NCBI RefSeq assembly: GCF_918797505.1
Contig: NC_092801.1
Location: forward strand, 11,594,001-11,658,000
Origin: Bemisia tabaci
Lineage: Eukaryota; Arthropoda; Insecta; Hemiptera; Aleyrodidae
Reading direction: 5' to 3'
DNA: 64,000 nt
In this document: one piece after another, positions 21,590-32,830 of the stretch
How positions within the stretch are numbered: position 1 is the stretch's first letter
Layout of the letters: the number at the start of each line of letters is the position of its first letter
Translations under genes and position numbers: made by a program
Notes under the pieces: generated by a model
Told to the model about the DNA's origin: nothing
Databases searched by the model: none
What the model saw: only the letters and a program-made list of their open reading frames with translations

Positions 21590-21975
21590 TTCCATGACTG
21601 ACTTTTCTTGACTCCAGGGAACTCGCCTGAGTTCCTTGACGGTATCAGGGAAATCGCGTCATTTCCATGACTGACGTTCCTTGACTCCAGGGAACTCACT
21701 TGACTTCCTTGACAGTGTCAGGGAAATCGCATCATTTCCATGACAGCCAGGGAAATCGCGTAATTTCCATGACTGACGAGTCAAGGAAATCATCCGATTT
21801 CCTTCACTCGTCCAAGGAAATCATTTGATTTCCTTCACTGGTCCAAGGAAATCATTTGATTTCCTTCACTCGTCCAAGGAAATCATCTGGTTTCCGTGAC
21901 TTTTCCAAGGAAATCAAGTGATTTCCTTGGAAAAGTGAAGGAAATCAGCTCATTTCCGTGACTAAGTCAAGGAAC
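21590..21975. repeat. GGAAATCA-type short-motif array
   Basis: Words such as TTTCCATGACTGAC, CAGGGAAATCGC, CCAAGGAAATCATTTG and GATTTCCTTCACTCG repeat in both orientations over 385 bp. The motif is itself partly palindromic (GGAAATCA..TGATTTCC). It faces the shorter array at 15974-16110. Confidence 0.75.
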
Positions 21976-22000
21976 GTTTTTACTTGGGAAGCGAGCCGTA

Positions 22001-22779
22001 TTCCGTGCCGTAAATGCAAAAAGATGATAAAGTAATGTAATCCAATAAGAACTCTTCTGAATACATGAATACGAGAGGCATTCCTTCCTAAATTAGTTTA
22101 CCTGTTTTCAGTTCCGTAATGATCTTCCTTGTAAATTTTCAAAAGAAAAACGAAATTACGCGAAATTGCCAAGAAGCATTATGGATAGTTTTCCTGTAAG
22201 GGATTTTTCTTCGAGGGGGGGGGGGGGGGCGGCATTAACTGTGATATGGCGTACTGATGCATAAGGCGAAGTCCCTCCGGAATATGACAATGTAAGCCCT
22301 GCGCACTTGGTATTGGCCAGGAGGAGTAGCTCACTGGCGTCCTCCAGGACTCCAGCCAACACCACGCCAAAGCTACAGACTTAAACAATCATACGTCGGG
22401 TGGCGCCAGTAGTAGAGAAGTTTAGGACTTAAGAAAAGAGACAATTTCGAATGTTACATGAAAAAAAGCATCTCATGCATTTGGCCATCATATAAATGGA
22501 TGTATTTTCAAATGAATTTCGCGCAAAAGTATGAACGAACGGGGTACAAAACGTATTACCTTATAAAAGAAGGATTTTCGGTTACTCGGCACTGACCGGC
22601 AAAATACATGTAAATTTGGAGTTACTCCTCCTAGTCGTTAGCTACTCACTCAAGGAACATTCTGCGTAAAAAATTCGAGTGAATTGTTTGAATGTGTAAA
22701 TTATTAGACTCATTAATTAGTATACGCACTAAAAAGAGACAAACTTCATGCACAGGACGCAACAATCTCGCACATTTGC
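22001..22779. other. Unassigned with poly(G)
   Basis: A run of about 14 G lies at 22215-22229. No gene recognised. Confidence 0.35.
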
Positions 22780-23135
22780 ACCCAGAAAATATGAGTAGAA
22801 ATTGTGTAGAACGTTTCTGGCGAAAACAGGTGTACAATAGCCTCGCACTGGGTTGGACACTAAAAAACCGAGGATATTCCGTAAAAAAAGAAAGGAAAGA
22901 AAGTATGAGTAGAAATTGCTAAATATCCATTCATCGACTGGCGCGGCCGCAAAAGAACGTATCTCGCGAATACAGAGGCAAAATAGTATCACTCAATATC
23001 GGACACTCACAAATCGGAACTGTTCCGTGAAAAAAGAAAGAAAAATTGAGCAGATATTGTTAAGTACCCATTGATCAACTAACATAACCGTAAAAGAACG
23101 TATCCGACGAAAGCAGATGAGCGATGGGCAACCTC
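22780..23135. repeat. Degenerate tandem repeat, unit about 150 bp
   Basis: ATGAGTAGAAATTG is followed by similar downstream sequence in successive units (22790, 22904), and a diverged unit has TTGAGCAGATATTG at 23045. AAAAGAACGTATC-type words recur at 22952 and 23094. Confidence 0.55.
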
Positions 23136-23367
23136 TCAAAAAGTTGCGAGATTTCGAAATCTAATCAGTGTTGCTCTCGAGGTGCAGGATGCAGCTAAGT
23201 TGGCAGCGTACACGAATAGACTGATTTTCGGAGCAACTCAGAGGAAGCAATTCAAAGGAAGCAATTCAGTCCTGAAAACATTTTGTTTCCTGTTTTTTCC
23301 CACGGTTTTCCTTTGCTCTTCGATAAAGGTAGCTGATGTAGGGGTAACGGGAGGGACAAACATAATT
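23136..23367. other. Unassigned
   Basis: AGGAAGCAATTCA is repeated twice near 23240-23270. Nothing else seen. Confidence 0.3.
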
Positions 23368-23607
23368 CTGCATTGGTAAGGAAGAACGCCGTATGAGTCT
23401 TCAGACGTTGCCAAATTTCCCCTGGAAAACCACTAAATTTCAGGAAAATTTTTGAAAATTTTGGATACTTTTGTTTTTAATTTGATCTAAAACGTCTGAA
23501 AATTTCATGGGGAAAATATTCATAATTTTCCTCAAAAATAAACATTTTATCGAAGAAAATTTGGCAACTCCCGAATGTTCATATGTCGTTCTTCCTTAGC
23601 AGGGCAG
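23368..23607. mobile_element. Family B element, complete
   Basis: It starts CTGCATTGGTAAGGAAGAAC and ends GTTCTTCCTTAGCAGGGCAG. AATT lies on both sides, a 4-bp target duplication. The sub-terminal GACGTTGCCAAATTTCC and GAAAATTTGGCAAC are inverted. Confidence 0.82.
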
Positions 23608-24465
23608 AATTGCAAACACTACGCTTTAAAAAAGAGACCATTTTCGGTTTTCTTCAAAGTATTCGGACATAACTCCAATAAAAATACAATGAGAGGATTA
23701 GCGCGAGGTTTGGATGTCGCTCCCTGGTCGGAAAATCATGTTTTGACTCGTCTGCCGACAAAATCTCGTCAAAGCGTTCAAGAACAGCTGGGCCTGGACA
23801 GTCAGGAGACCAGGCGGCAGCAATAGATCTCAATTCGTCATCCTTTTTTCCCTTCCTGCTCGGCCTATTGGAGCTCCAAAAAAATTGATGAAATTTCTCT
23901 CATCGGGTTCGATTTCAACTTTCTCAGTAAATTTACGCTCTGCTAAAAAAGTATATTACAATGAACTAAATTTCGTCGTGATATGTTGATAAGTAACGGA
24001 AATATCGTTCAGCAAGTTATAAATGCAGCAGTTGTGGTATCGATCTTAGTGTACCGTAGAATCATGTATTTTCATTAGTTTGACCACCATTCTGCTCAAA
24101 ATTTCACCGCGAATCGAAAAATATACACTGTAAAAACAATTTCCGAATGATAGAAAAAATTGCATTTTTACTGTCTTTAAATTTTGAGGGTCAGATTTTG
24201 TTTGGCATATGAGACAATAGGGCTGCGATCCCGTAGCGAGCAGTCTCGGGCTCGAGGGTTGTTAGACAAAAGGACGGGAAAACCCATGTCATCGCACCGC
24301 TTCGACAGTTTTATGGAACCACGTATCTGGGGCGGCTTCCTTTTATTCAGACAGAGCAGTGCTGAGACTGAGTCCGAGTTTGACCTTCGGCGTTGGGTGA
24401 AGGCTGTGTAGTAGTAATATGGAGAGGGGTCTATTTGCATCTCTCAGCGGTTTACACAGATATGG
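23608..24465. other. Unassigned
   Basis: Overlapping frames near 23575-23826 and 24177-24440 have no recognised domain. No repeat family seen. Confidence 0.35.
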
Positions 24466-24970
24466 CTGAAAAATTGGAAATTCTCATAGTTTTGCGAGCA
24501 TCTAGGAGCTAGAAGCTTTCAATCGACCCAAAAATCGTAAAAATCGCCCCGGTAGATCTCTCAAAATAGGCGTTACAACAGGAACATAACCAATTCCCGG
24601 GAACTTAAGGCCGGAGGGGGGTGGATTTGGCTTTAAGAGCGTCTCAGGAAGAAGAGTCTGAAAAATTTGGAAGTCTGACAATTTTGCGAGCATCTAGAAG
24701 CTAGGAGCTTGCGGTCGACCCAAAAATCGTAAAAATCGCCCCGGTAGATCTCTCAAATTAGGCGTTACAACGGAAACATACCGCAACTCTCGGAAACTTA
24801 AGGTCGGAGGGGGGTGGATTTGGCTTTAAAAGCGTCTTAAGCGAAAGAGGCTGAAAAATTTGGAAGTCTGAAAATTTTGCGGACATCGGGACGTCAAGGG
24901 CTTTAACCAGAGTCAAGCATCGTCGAAATCGGTCCGGTAGAACTCCAGAAATAAGCGTTACAGTGAAACC
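24466..24970. repeat. Tandem repeat, unit about 192 bp, 2.6 copies
   Basis: CTGAAAAATTTGGAAGTCTG recurs at 24466, 24658 and 24851, and CGTAAAAATCGCCCCGGTAG and GGAGGGGGGTGGATTTGGCT recur with it. The third unit is more diverged. The copies are similar enough to look fairly recent. Satellite-like, non-coding. Confidence 0.85.
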
Positions 24971-25048
24971 CCCAACGATTTTATTTATCACCAACTAACC
25001 AGTGTATCGATGAGAATAGTATCGAGCTTTAATAAAGCTGGAACATTA

Positions 25049-25275
25049 CACTGGAAAAAAACACATTGGATCTAGAGTCCAGACTCTTAAAAACATCGAC
25101 AAGAAAAAATACTCTTGATTCAATCGGATTTTTGCTTAAATCAAGAACCACGCCTCTTAATTTGAGCGGATTTCCTTTTGATTTAAGCAAAAATCTGATT
25201 GAATCAAGAGTATTTTTTCATGTCAATGTTTTCAAGAGTCTGGACTCTAGATCCAATGTGGTTTTTTTTCCAGTG
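25049..25275. mobile_element. Family A hairpin MITE, copy 3
   Basis: Ends CACTGGAAAAAAACACATTG and TTTTTTTCCAGTG. The halves are almost perfect inverted copies with ATCGGATTTTTGCTTAAATC opposite GATTTAAGCAAAAATCTGAT. Confidence 0.88.
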
Positions 25276-25686
25276 TTATTTTAAAAAGAAAACAGAAGTC
25301 TGCAAATTTGGTAATTTTAAGATATCAGATATTGTGAAGATACTCTGCTGATTTGGCACATCTGTTCCGGATACGGGGTCGTCCAATCACCTTCCTCGGT
25401 TCTGGGAGTCATATACGTATGGCTAGCGGAGGGTTAGGGGGCAGGGGAGTGTTAATTGCTGGAGGAAGGGCTTACTCATTTGGATAGCTAACGTAATTAG
25501 CTGCAACTGAGATGAGAGTCGGAGCTACGTTCATGGAGCATTGAAATAGGAGAGCCAGAGAGTGATTCATTTTACTGCAAAATTTCTCCGGAGAGAGCGC
25601 TTCCATCGACGCTATTCGACCGGGAAGTTTGAATTAGAGTACCTCCATATTAAAAGTATAGACAGGAGACCCCATTGTGCTTTTTA
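25276..25686. other. Unassigned
   Basis: No gene or repeat recognised. Confidence 0.35.
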
Positions 25687-25927
25687 CTGCCGTGCTAAGG
25701 AAGAACGCCGTAGGAGCCTTCAGACGTTGCCAAGTTTCTTTTGATAAAAACTGAATTTATTAAGAAAATTTTGAATATTTTTTTCCAAAATTTTGAGACA
25801 TTTTTATTTAATATATCTGTGAATTTCAAGGATAATTTTGCATGAATGTGGTCAAAAATATATGTTTTATCGAGATAAATTTGGCAACTCTCGAATGTTC
25901 GTACGGCGTTCTTCCTTAGCACGGCAG
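25687..25927. mobile_element. Family B element, complete
   Basis: Ends CTGCCGTGCTAAGGAAGAAC and GTTCTTCCTTAGCACGGCAG are perfect inverted repeats, and TTTA flanks both sides as a 4-bp target duplication. It is one of the best preserved B copies. Confidence 0.88.
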
Positions 25928-26051
25928 TTTAGGACACAGAAAAATGGCGGCAACTTTGGATGGGAGGGGAGTGTTGCCATCGTCCGACGATTAACACCTG
26001 CTGTACCTGTTCCTGTTGTCAACCTCGTCAAAGAGGACGCACATACTGATG

Positions 26052-26301
26052 TTGATCGTATTTTGCAAAGAGGAACCAAGAGCATTGTAATGTTGCTAAG
26101 ATTGTGCAACTTCTCTTGTCTTGGAAGAGAAACCTGATCATCTAAACAATTTCTATTTTACACCCTAAAAACTGTAAATTTAATATAAATTACCATGTAA
26201 ATTTCACATTTTTGCATGATTTTAGTACGTTACAAAGGATTAATTTGCACAATCGTAGCAACATTGCAATGCTCTTGGCTCCTTTTTGCAAAATCCAATC
26301 C
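26052..26301. mobile_element. Family C element, copy 1
   Basis: Left GTATTTTGCAAAGAGGAACC and right GGCTCCTTTTTGCAAAATCC are inverted, as are GCTAAGATTGTGCAACTTC and TTTGCACAATCGTAGCAAC. The centre holds AAAAACTGTAAATTTAA. Its left end is mutated compared with the copies at 37429 and 40676. Confidence 0.8.
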
Positions 26302-27139
26302 ATTTATCAGTCCGACTTAAGATCACTTTTTGTTACAAGTCTCTGACATAAAAAACTCTGCACGAGATTTCAGCACTTTGTATAGAGGGGCTGCTTTCAC
26401 GGCATTATTGACGATTATTTTTGATATGGGAAATTGGAGGTACATAGTTTTGAGCATGAAAAAAATTCCCGCTTTGTGACGTCACAAAGTGGAATTTCTC
26501 ACTCTAACACATGTATGACTTGTTTAAAAGAACTCCTAATTGTTCAATTTCGCGACCGAGTTTATCCTTGTGCTTATCTACAATACATAACTCAGGGTGA
26601 TTATTATGTATTCGAAAAATTTTAGAAGCTGAAAAATTCTTGATCGATTCTATTGGATCCTGATTATCATGGCAACTATCGGTTCTCTTCAAAAGGGCGT
26701 GACACAAAATACCGTTAAACTGGAGTTCCTCGTTTAAATTGGAGGATTAAATGCGATGAAATTCCTATGAAGCCCAGCACCTTGATTTTGACAAAGTATT
26801 ACTTTTAGCGGCCGTTAACGCGATTTTAAATTCGTTTTTGTGCCTATAATTTTCTAGGGTCTACAGTATCTATCTCAAAACTTTGCCTGTATCAGCACCA
26901 ATAAGCTTGCAATAAAACAAAACATAATGGAAGAAATAAAGGCTGAAATAAAATGCACCGCACCTAACGTTTTAGTCGACCACTTTGCCATTCTAAAGAC
27001 ATTAAAAAAAAAAAAAAATCACGATATCAAATTCAGTAAAAATACCTGAATGACCAAGGATCAAATGGAAAACCAACCATGAACTTGTCACCTTCCTCTG
27101 AATAGATATGACCCTTTTTGCCGTAAGAAATGAGGTAAA
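26302..27139. other. Unassigned AT-rich stretch
   Basis: A perfect short palindrome, CCACTTTGTGACGTCACAAAG-like, lies at about 26472-26494 and contains TGACGTCA, a CREB/ATF-type site by sequence alone. A run of 14 A lies near 27004-27018. No gene. Confidence 0.35.
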
Positions 27140-27575
27140 AAGTTATTGAAAAATCGAGAAAAAAAGGACGATTCACGCAGTATTTATTGTTTATTGATAG
27201 AGTATAAGGAATCAAAGTCTATAAAATTGCCTATAGTTTAATTATTGAAATTTAATTTTCTTGTAATGATAAATTTAGGTAATTACATAAAAATGTATTG
27301 AAGAATCGAAAAAAAGGATGATTCTCACAGTACCTATATGGCTTTTTTGGTGGAATATGAAAAATCAAAGTTTATGAAATTTTCCATCGTTTAATTATTA
27401 AAATTTAATTTTCTTGTAATGATAAATCTAGGTAATTAAGTAAAAATTTATTGAAGAAACGGAAAGAGGATGATTCTCGCAATATATTTGCCTTTCGTAG
27501 TGGAGTATAGAGATCAGAGAATATAAATTTTTCCAAAATTTAATTTGCTTTCAATAATAAATCCTAGCAATCATT
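27140..27575. repeat. Tandem repeat, unit about 152 bp, 3 copies
   Basis: TATTGAAGAATCG-type starts recur at 27144, 27296 and 27449, each followed by AAAGGATGATTC and ending TAATTTTCTTGTAATGATAA and TTTAGGTAATTA. AT-rich, non-coding. Confidence 0.75.
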
Positions 27576-28075
27576 TAATGAACGGGGTAATCTATAAAAA
27601 AACAGATCCGTTTCCCCCAAAAAACCTGGTCCCTGTCTGCTGAACTCAATCTCCATCATAGAGCGATAACCCATCAAACCAGCTGACGCGCGTCTGAATT
27701 CGGATTTGAGTCGTAAATTATTAGCATGAACAAAGCGGTGAGCTCATTAATAAAATCCAAGGTCCTCGCGAAATGAAATAAACGATATTTAAATGGAGTC
27801 ATCTTATGGAGGCGGTGAGAGACAGGCCTCAAAGCGATTCGAATTTGGACTTGATCGGGCGAAAAAATTGTGAATGGCTCGTCTTTTAGAGTCGCCGCGC
27901 CGTTAAATTTGCGGCCTTAATTATGAGGAAGATCGGCGCGGCATAAATTCGCGAGGAATTCAAATAATAAAGTGGCGGTGAGCGGAGTTGCCTCACCGCT
28001 ACGATATTTCACCGTCGTCAGGATTATGACGAGTTCGATTAAAAGAAAATTGTTAAAAATACATTTTTTAAAATT
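27576..28075. other. Single-copy-looking stretch, possible regulatory DNA
   Basis: From about 27650 to 28030 the sequence is not A/T-simple, shares nothing with other parts of the window, and contains several TTAATTA/AATAAT-type homeodomain-like cores. This is the sort of stretch that can be a conserved non-coding element, but no conservation data are available. Confidence 0.2.
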
Positions 28076-28303
28076 CACTGGAAAAAAACCACATTGGATC
28101 TAGAGTCCAGACTCTTGAAAACATTGACAAGAAAAAATACTCTTGATTCAGTAGGATTATTGCTTGAATCAACACGAAATCCGCTTAAATTAAAAGGCTT
28201 GGTTCTTGATTTCAGCTAGATTCTGATTGAATCAAGAGTACTTTTTCTTGTCGATGTTTTTAAGAGTCTGGACTCAAGATCCAATGTGTTTTTTTTTCCA
28301 GTG
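28076..28303. mobile_element. Family A hairpin MITE, copy 4
   Basis: Ends CACTGGAAAAAAACCACATT and TTTTTTTTCCAGTG with the standard inverted halves. The centre (ATTATTGCTTGAATCAACAC) is more diverged than in other copies. Confidence 0.85.
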
Positions 28304-29727
28304 TGAGATAAAATTTTTCTTTGATTAAGATATTTTTTTAAAATTTGTATACCCCTGTTTATATTTTATTTTTATTTATTTCATTTTTTATTTTATTGTT
28401 AATTTTTTATTTTCTTTTATTTATTTTTAAAATTTGTTTATTTTACTTGTTTATTTTTTTTGTTGTTGTTGGATGGACGTTTTTTCTCAATTTAAAGAAA
28501 ATCAAATATGTCATCGGAGGACTACGTTAATATTCTTTGAATCAAAAACTTCATTCAAATGAAAAAAAAATACATTACACTCGAACCGTTTTTCCATTAC
28601 AATTAAACAAACAACAAAATTACAGGTATTCCTTCAAGTAATAAATACGGCCACTTTCTTGAGAGGCTTCCGTAATTAATTCACTGTCATTTTAAAATTT
28701 ACGAGGCATTTTTTATTTACGCATTTTCAATGGCATCAAAAGAAGGGTTCGAATTAGCATATAATCGATAGAATCGTTCGAAAGTAGCCAAATCATACTA
28801 CGCGTGTCCTACAACGACGTCCACTTTTACCTATTTTAGTTTCTTAACAAAAAAAAATCAGCAACATTCATGCAGCCTTGATATCCGATGCATGAGTTCT
28901 TCATAATCTGAGGAAAGTTTACGAAAAGTTTACGGCATGATGTTGTTCACTTTTTGATAGGTAGTCTCTACTCGAAGATCACCATCTTTGCTTCTGAAAG
29001 ACTAACGTTAGATTCTCATCCCTTGTGTTGTGTGAAACTAAAAAGAGTGTTCTACATAATAATCAATCGTTCTCTCTCTTTTCTACCCTATCGTTAAATT
29101 CTCCTGTAAGAGCACTGGTATGATATATCTTACTTGAATTCTAGAGTTTGCTCAGATGAAACTATTCAAAACAAAAAGTCAAAAGTTTAATTAATTGAAG
29201 ACTTGAAATCATCATTGAAAACTTGTATACCTAATTTTACTTTCAAATCACTATCGAATACGATCCATACGTCCAAACGGTGAAAAAACAGTGATATACC
29301 AACTAGCGAGATTGCCACTGAATTCCACCTTCCAGGGAGCACGGCTTTTGTGGGAAGCGAGAAGTATACGCCTGCTATGCTTAGTTTGCGGTTGCAAGGT
29401 TTAAACTTGCAAATATCCTCAGAGAATGCTCTGATATAGGACGAACAGCAAATCAACTGGGGTCTTGGATTTGACTTGAGCTGTTTTAGTCGGTGGACAT
29501 TAATGATGGAGAATTCCGGTCGGTGTGGCAGAGGCAAGTTTGATTCGAGCCGGTGCAAAAATCTGTCGGGGTCAATTAAAAAATCGTGGAAGACAAGCTA
29601 TAAAACATATCAACAGGTCCATTGCCGGATGCCTGGATGGTGATGAGTTATCTGCGTCGCCTTCCAGAACCGACAGCTGCCGGTTGCTAATTCGACTCTA
29701 CATTTCGCAATAGGGAACTACTATTTT
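28304..29727. other. Unassigned, T-rich then mixed
   Basis: 28325-28480 is T-rich with ATTTTTTATTTT-type runs. A 123-codon frame on the minus strand (29187-29558) and a 62-codon plus frame (29525-29713) have mixed composition but no domain that I recognise. No transposon family identified. Confidence 0.35.
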
Positions 29728-30206
29728 CTGCCGTGCTAAGGGATGCCGTATGAACATCCGAGAGTTGCCAAATTTCCCCTCTTACTTATTAATTTTTGAG
29801 ACAAATAATGAATATCTCAACTGGAAATTCTCTGATACCTTCCATCACAATGTGCACTGGAAAAAAAAACCACATTGGATCTGGAGTCCAGACTCTTGAA
29901 AACATTGACAAGAAAAAGGACTCATGATTCAATCAGATCTAAGCTTAAATCAAAAGAAAATCCGCTCTAATTAAGAGGCTTGGTTCTTGATTTAAGCTTA
30001 AATCTGATTGAGTCAAGAGTATTTTTTCTTGTCGATGTTTTTAAGCGTGTGGACTCTAGATCCAATGTGTTTTTTTCCAGTGTAGGGAAAATTCTCTGGA
30101 AATTGGACGAAAAATTTGCACAAGTTTTCCCTGAAAATTCGTATTTTACCAAAAGAAATTTGGTAACGAACGAAGGTTCAAACGTCGTAATTCCTTAGCA
30201 TAGGGT
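29728..30206. mobile_element. Family B element interrupted by family A
   Basis: The left part (29728-29854) has CTGCCGTGCTAAGG and GAGAGTTGCCAAATTTCC. The right part (30083-30206) has GAAATTTGGTAACGAACG and TAATTCCTTAGCATAGGG. A complete A element lies between. Confidence 0.8.
29855..30082. mobile_element. Family A hairpin MITE, copy 5, nested in B
   Basis: Ends CACTGGAAAAAAAAACCACA and TTTTTTCCAGTG. The insertion splits a B copy, so A was active after B arrived here. Flanking dinucleotides are TG and TA, which does not give a clean target duplication. Confidence 0.88.
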
Positions 30207-30924
30207 TTGCTTACAACATAGTTCCTTTTAGCAAAAATACGTCCAATTTAGGGTCTGAGAGGACGAAAACCCTGAATTTTCTAGGTCATTACACAATACT
30301 CTTCATCTAAGGAAGAGCACGCAGTTTATCCGAAAGTATTACAAGTCAGAGTAGGATGCGATTACAACTCGATTACTAAACCAATCAGGATGAATCACAA
30401 AAGGGCGTAGATTACTAGAAGCCCTTGTTAAGCGGTTATCAGCAAGAGTATATTACCAGAAGGCGTAGATTCTAGTAATGGGCGTAGATCACCGGTAGGT
30501 GTAGATTGAGCCGGACCTTAAACTGAATATACATATGCGCCTATAATGAAAATAGAGCCAGATTAATCAGAACTCAATTACATAAAGGGTTGCCCCTTTC
30601 CGTTTGCAACTGTGTGTCGCGTTTGTGCTACAACTTGAAATTAGAAATTTAGACGACTAACTGCCCGCGAACATAATCCCTCGGATATTTCATTGGAGCG
30701 CTCTTGAAAACAAATTTACAGAGCTATCGTAAGTGTCTAGGGCGTAAAGTGGTTACTATGAGCGTAAACATGAGTATCTGACCGTTCTGACATTCTAGTT
30801 AGTCAAGTCGCGAGGTGCGAAAATTAAAAAGGATGATTGCACGAGGCTTAGCGAGCGCGGGGTTGCCACGTTTACGATGGACAATGTTTAAAGAATGTCA
30901 GGTTAGAAGGATGGAGATGTTGCG
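30207..30924. other. Unassigned
   Basis: CTTTTAGCAAAAATACGTCC near 30222-30243 is another copy of a dispersed word. GGCGTAGATTACTAG-like words recur three or four times at 30403-30500. No gene. Confidence 0.35.
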
Positions 30925-31117
30925 TTGATTGAAAACGTCCATTGCTTTGAACAAAGATTCTTGAAAACCAGCTTTGACAAATTTAATTGGGCGTTTCAAT
31001 ATTTACATGAAAACGCTTGTGCGGATTTTTTTTTTTTTTTTCAAATTAAAGTGAATTTTCTGCTTAGTACGTAGCAAATTCCTTAAATGGAATCCGCACA
31101 AACGTTCTCTTGTAAAT
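30925..31117. mobile_element. Degenerate family P copy
   Basis: GACAAATTTAATTGGGC, AAAACGCTTGTGCGGATTTT and CGCACAAACGTTCTCTTGTA align in order with P at 42916-43169 and 38785-39034. Termini are lost, and a run of 16 T has expanded inside. Confidence 0.55.
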
Positions 31118-31614
31118 AATGGAGATGTTGCATGTGTGAGGAATTTGCGATTTGACTCTTGATTCTATTGTAAAAGTTCGCGAGAAACACAATTGTGCCA
31201 CTTGTTTTCTCTGAAATCAACTCCAAAGCTCGAAAAATGCTCTCAAGTTAAGCCCAAAATGGAGGGGATATCCCACGCTATCCTGAGAGTCCACCTCTAC
31301 ATCAAGACAAACTCTCCATGCGAAGATAGGGAGCAAATACATTGACAGGGCTGCCACTTTATTTGGGGACTCCAAAACTGAAAACACGGCATCACTGCTA
31401 ATGTGTTTGCTCCCTATCTTTGCATGGAGAGTTTGTCTTGATGCAGAGGTGGACTCTCAGGATAGCGTGGGATATCCCCTCCATTTTGGCCTCAACTTTT
31501 GAGCTTGGGAGTTGATTTCAGAGAAAACCAGTGGCACCATCGTGTTTTTTGCAAACTTTTACATAAAAATCAATAATCAAATCGCAAGTTCCTCACACAT
31601 GCAACATCTCCATT
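31118..31614. mobile_element. Family F foldback, intact copy
   Basis: Ends AATGGAGATGTTGCATGTG and CACATGCAACATCTCCATT. The arms, about 200 bp each, are inverted almost throughout (AACTCTCCATGCGAAGATAG opposite CTATCTTTGCATGGAGAGTT; GGAGGGGATATCCCACGCTA opposite TAGCGTGGGATATCCCCTCC). The loop contains GGGCTGCCACTTTATTTGGG. Non-coding, about 495 bp. Confidence 0.85.
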
Positions 31615-31836
31615 GGAGTCATTTTTGTCTTTTTTTCTGAGAGGAAAGATTCGCTCCACGGGAAGGGTGCTGAATCGCCACCCCATATAAGGCGTCCAAT
31701 ACCGGTACGACACGGCAGCAGCCATTAGGCGAAGGACCGCCAGGGCGACCCCTAAAACCGAACCAGCCACCGAGGCTGTTACGATCCGGTTATGTGGGGT
31801 TGGTACACGTCGCAGTGTCCTCATTAAACGACCTCT
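31615..31836. other. Unassigned
   Basis: A minus-strand frame of 89 codons (31570-31839) overlaps the F end and has no recognised domain. Nothing else seen. Confidence 0.3.
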
Positions 31837-31837
31837 C

Positions 31838-32830
31838 ACTGGAAAAGAAAGTCGCTTGGATCGAGATACCAGACTCCTAAAATCGACAAGAAAAAAACTC
31901 TCGATTCAATCGGACCTTTTGCTTAAAACAAATGAAAATCCGCCTAGTTCAAGAGGCTCCAGGGCCGAATCTAGGGGATGGACACATGGGTTGCGGCCCA
32001 TGAAGGCAGATTTACGGGGCGGCAAATTTTGTAATTTTTTCAAATGTAGGTATCAAGAAAAAAATCTGATTCAGAATAAAAATTACAAACGAGAACTGGC
32101 GAAAAAATCTCTCATTTCCTGAAAGTTATAGTATAATAATTTCTAATTTGTTCGTCTTTCGGTGATATAAGAGACAGAGACTTTCATTAGTCTCGTTGAG
32201 AGAGAAACCAAACACGCAATTTGGCTTGGAGCGGCGCGGCGCAGAGAGCAACGATGACAAGGACTTGAGATGGAAAGGAGAAGCCATCGGCGCACCGGTC
32301 AGTATGAAACACATATTAGCGCCTACAAGACTCCATGAATACTTCACGCATTGCTTCAAACGTAATGCAGTCAGCAGCGGTTGGCGAGAAACTCATAGCG
32401 CCTACAAGACTGTGTGGATACTTCACGCATTGCGCCAAACACAGTGCGGTTGTGCGGTGGCGGAAAATAACATCATTAAACCACATTCATGTTTATTCTT
32501 CCATAATTTTTTCGTTCTTTTCTTGTAAATGAAATGCCTCGTCCACTCAAAGATAAGTATACGGAACTTAATTTTCGCGCAACGTTCCGAGAAATTTTGC
32601 TAGTTCTAACAGGGCTTTCACAAAAAATGTGCCCAACACGAGTAAACGCGTCTTATGCACCCCTTATCCTCTGGCACGTTCACTTGATGGTTTGTATCGA
32701 TGTTTCAAAACGAATGAGGAGGGGCGGCAAAACCGCAAAATACCGGCGGCCCATGGGCGGGATGTAGGTAAATCCGGCGATGAGAGACTCGGCTCTTTGA
32801 TTCAAGGAAAACTCATTTTCTTGTCCCAAA
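31838..32830. mobile_element. Family A remnant split by family D
   Basis: CACTGGAAAAGAAAGTCGCT and the following CAGACTCCTAAAATCGACA to CAAGAGGCTC (31838-31959) are the left half of an A element. A D element follows. After it, AGAGACTCGGCTCTTTGATTC and a decayed tail ending near TTTTCTTGTCCC resemble the continuation. The right terminus is gone. Confidence 0.6.
31960..32782. mobile_element. Family D hAT-like element, copy 2, nested in A
   Basis: It starts CAGGGCCGAATCTAG and ends TAAATCCGGCGATG. The flanks AGAGGCTC (31952-31959) and AGAGACTC (32783-32790) are an 8-bp target duplication with one mismatch. The internal minisatellite has two units (about 32318-32455). The ends are mutated relative to copy 1, so it is older. 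Confidence 0.85.

Larger units (their letters stand above)
15952..22000. mobile_element. 6-kb unit bounded by inverted terminal repeats and motif arrays
   Basis: The left boundary TACGGCTCGCAACCCAAGT followed by AAAAATGTTCCTTGAC (15952-15986) reappears inverted at 21966-22000. Inside each end lies an array of GGAAATCA-type words: 15974-16110 on the left (TTCCGTGGCCGTGA repeated three times) and 21590-21975 on the right (GGAAATCATTTGATTTCC, CTTCACTCGTCC). The interior holds element J (16136-17223) and about 4.3 kb with no recognised protein. It could be a large foldback transposon or a decayed DNA transposon; the exact outer limits are uncertain. Confidence 0.55.

Noticed and set aside
25066..25284. 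Frames of 60-97 codons that recur in family A copies (LDLESRLLKT.. type)
   Set aside because: They read through both arms of a hairpin MITE in both directions; the recurrence comes from the repeat and not from a protein family.
26472..26494. Regulatory CREB/ATF site
   Set aside because: One palindromic TGACGTCA without promoter context is too weak to call.
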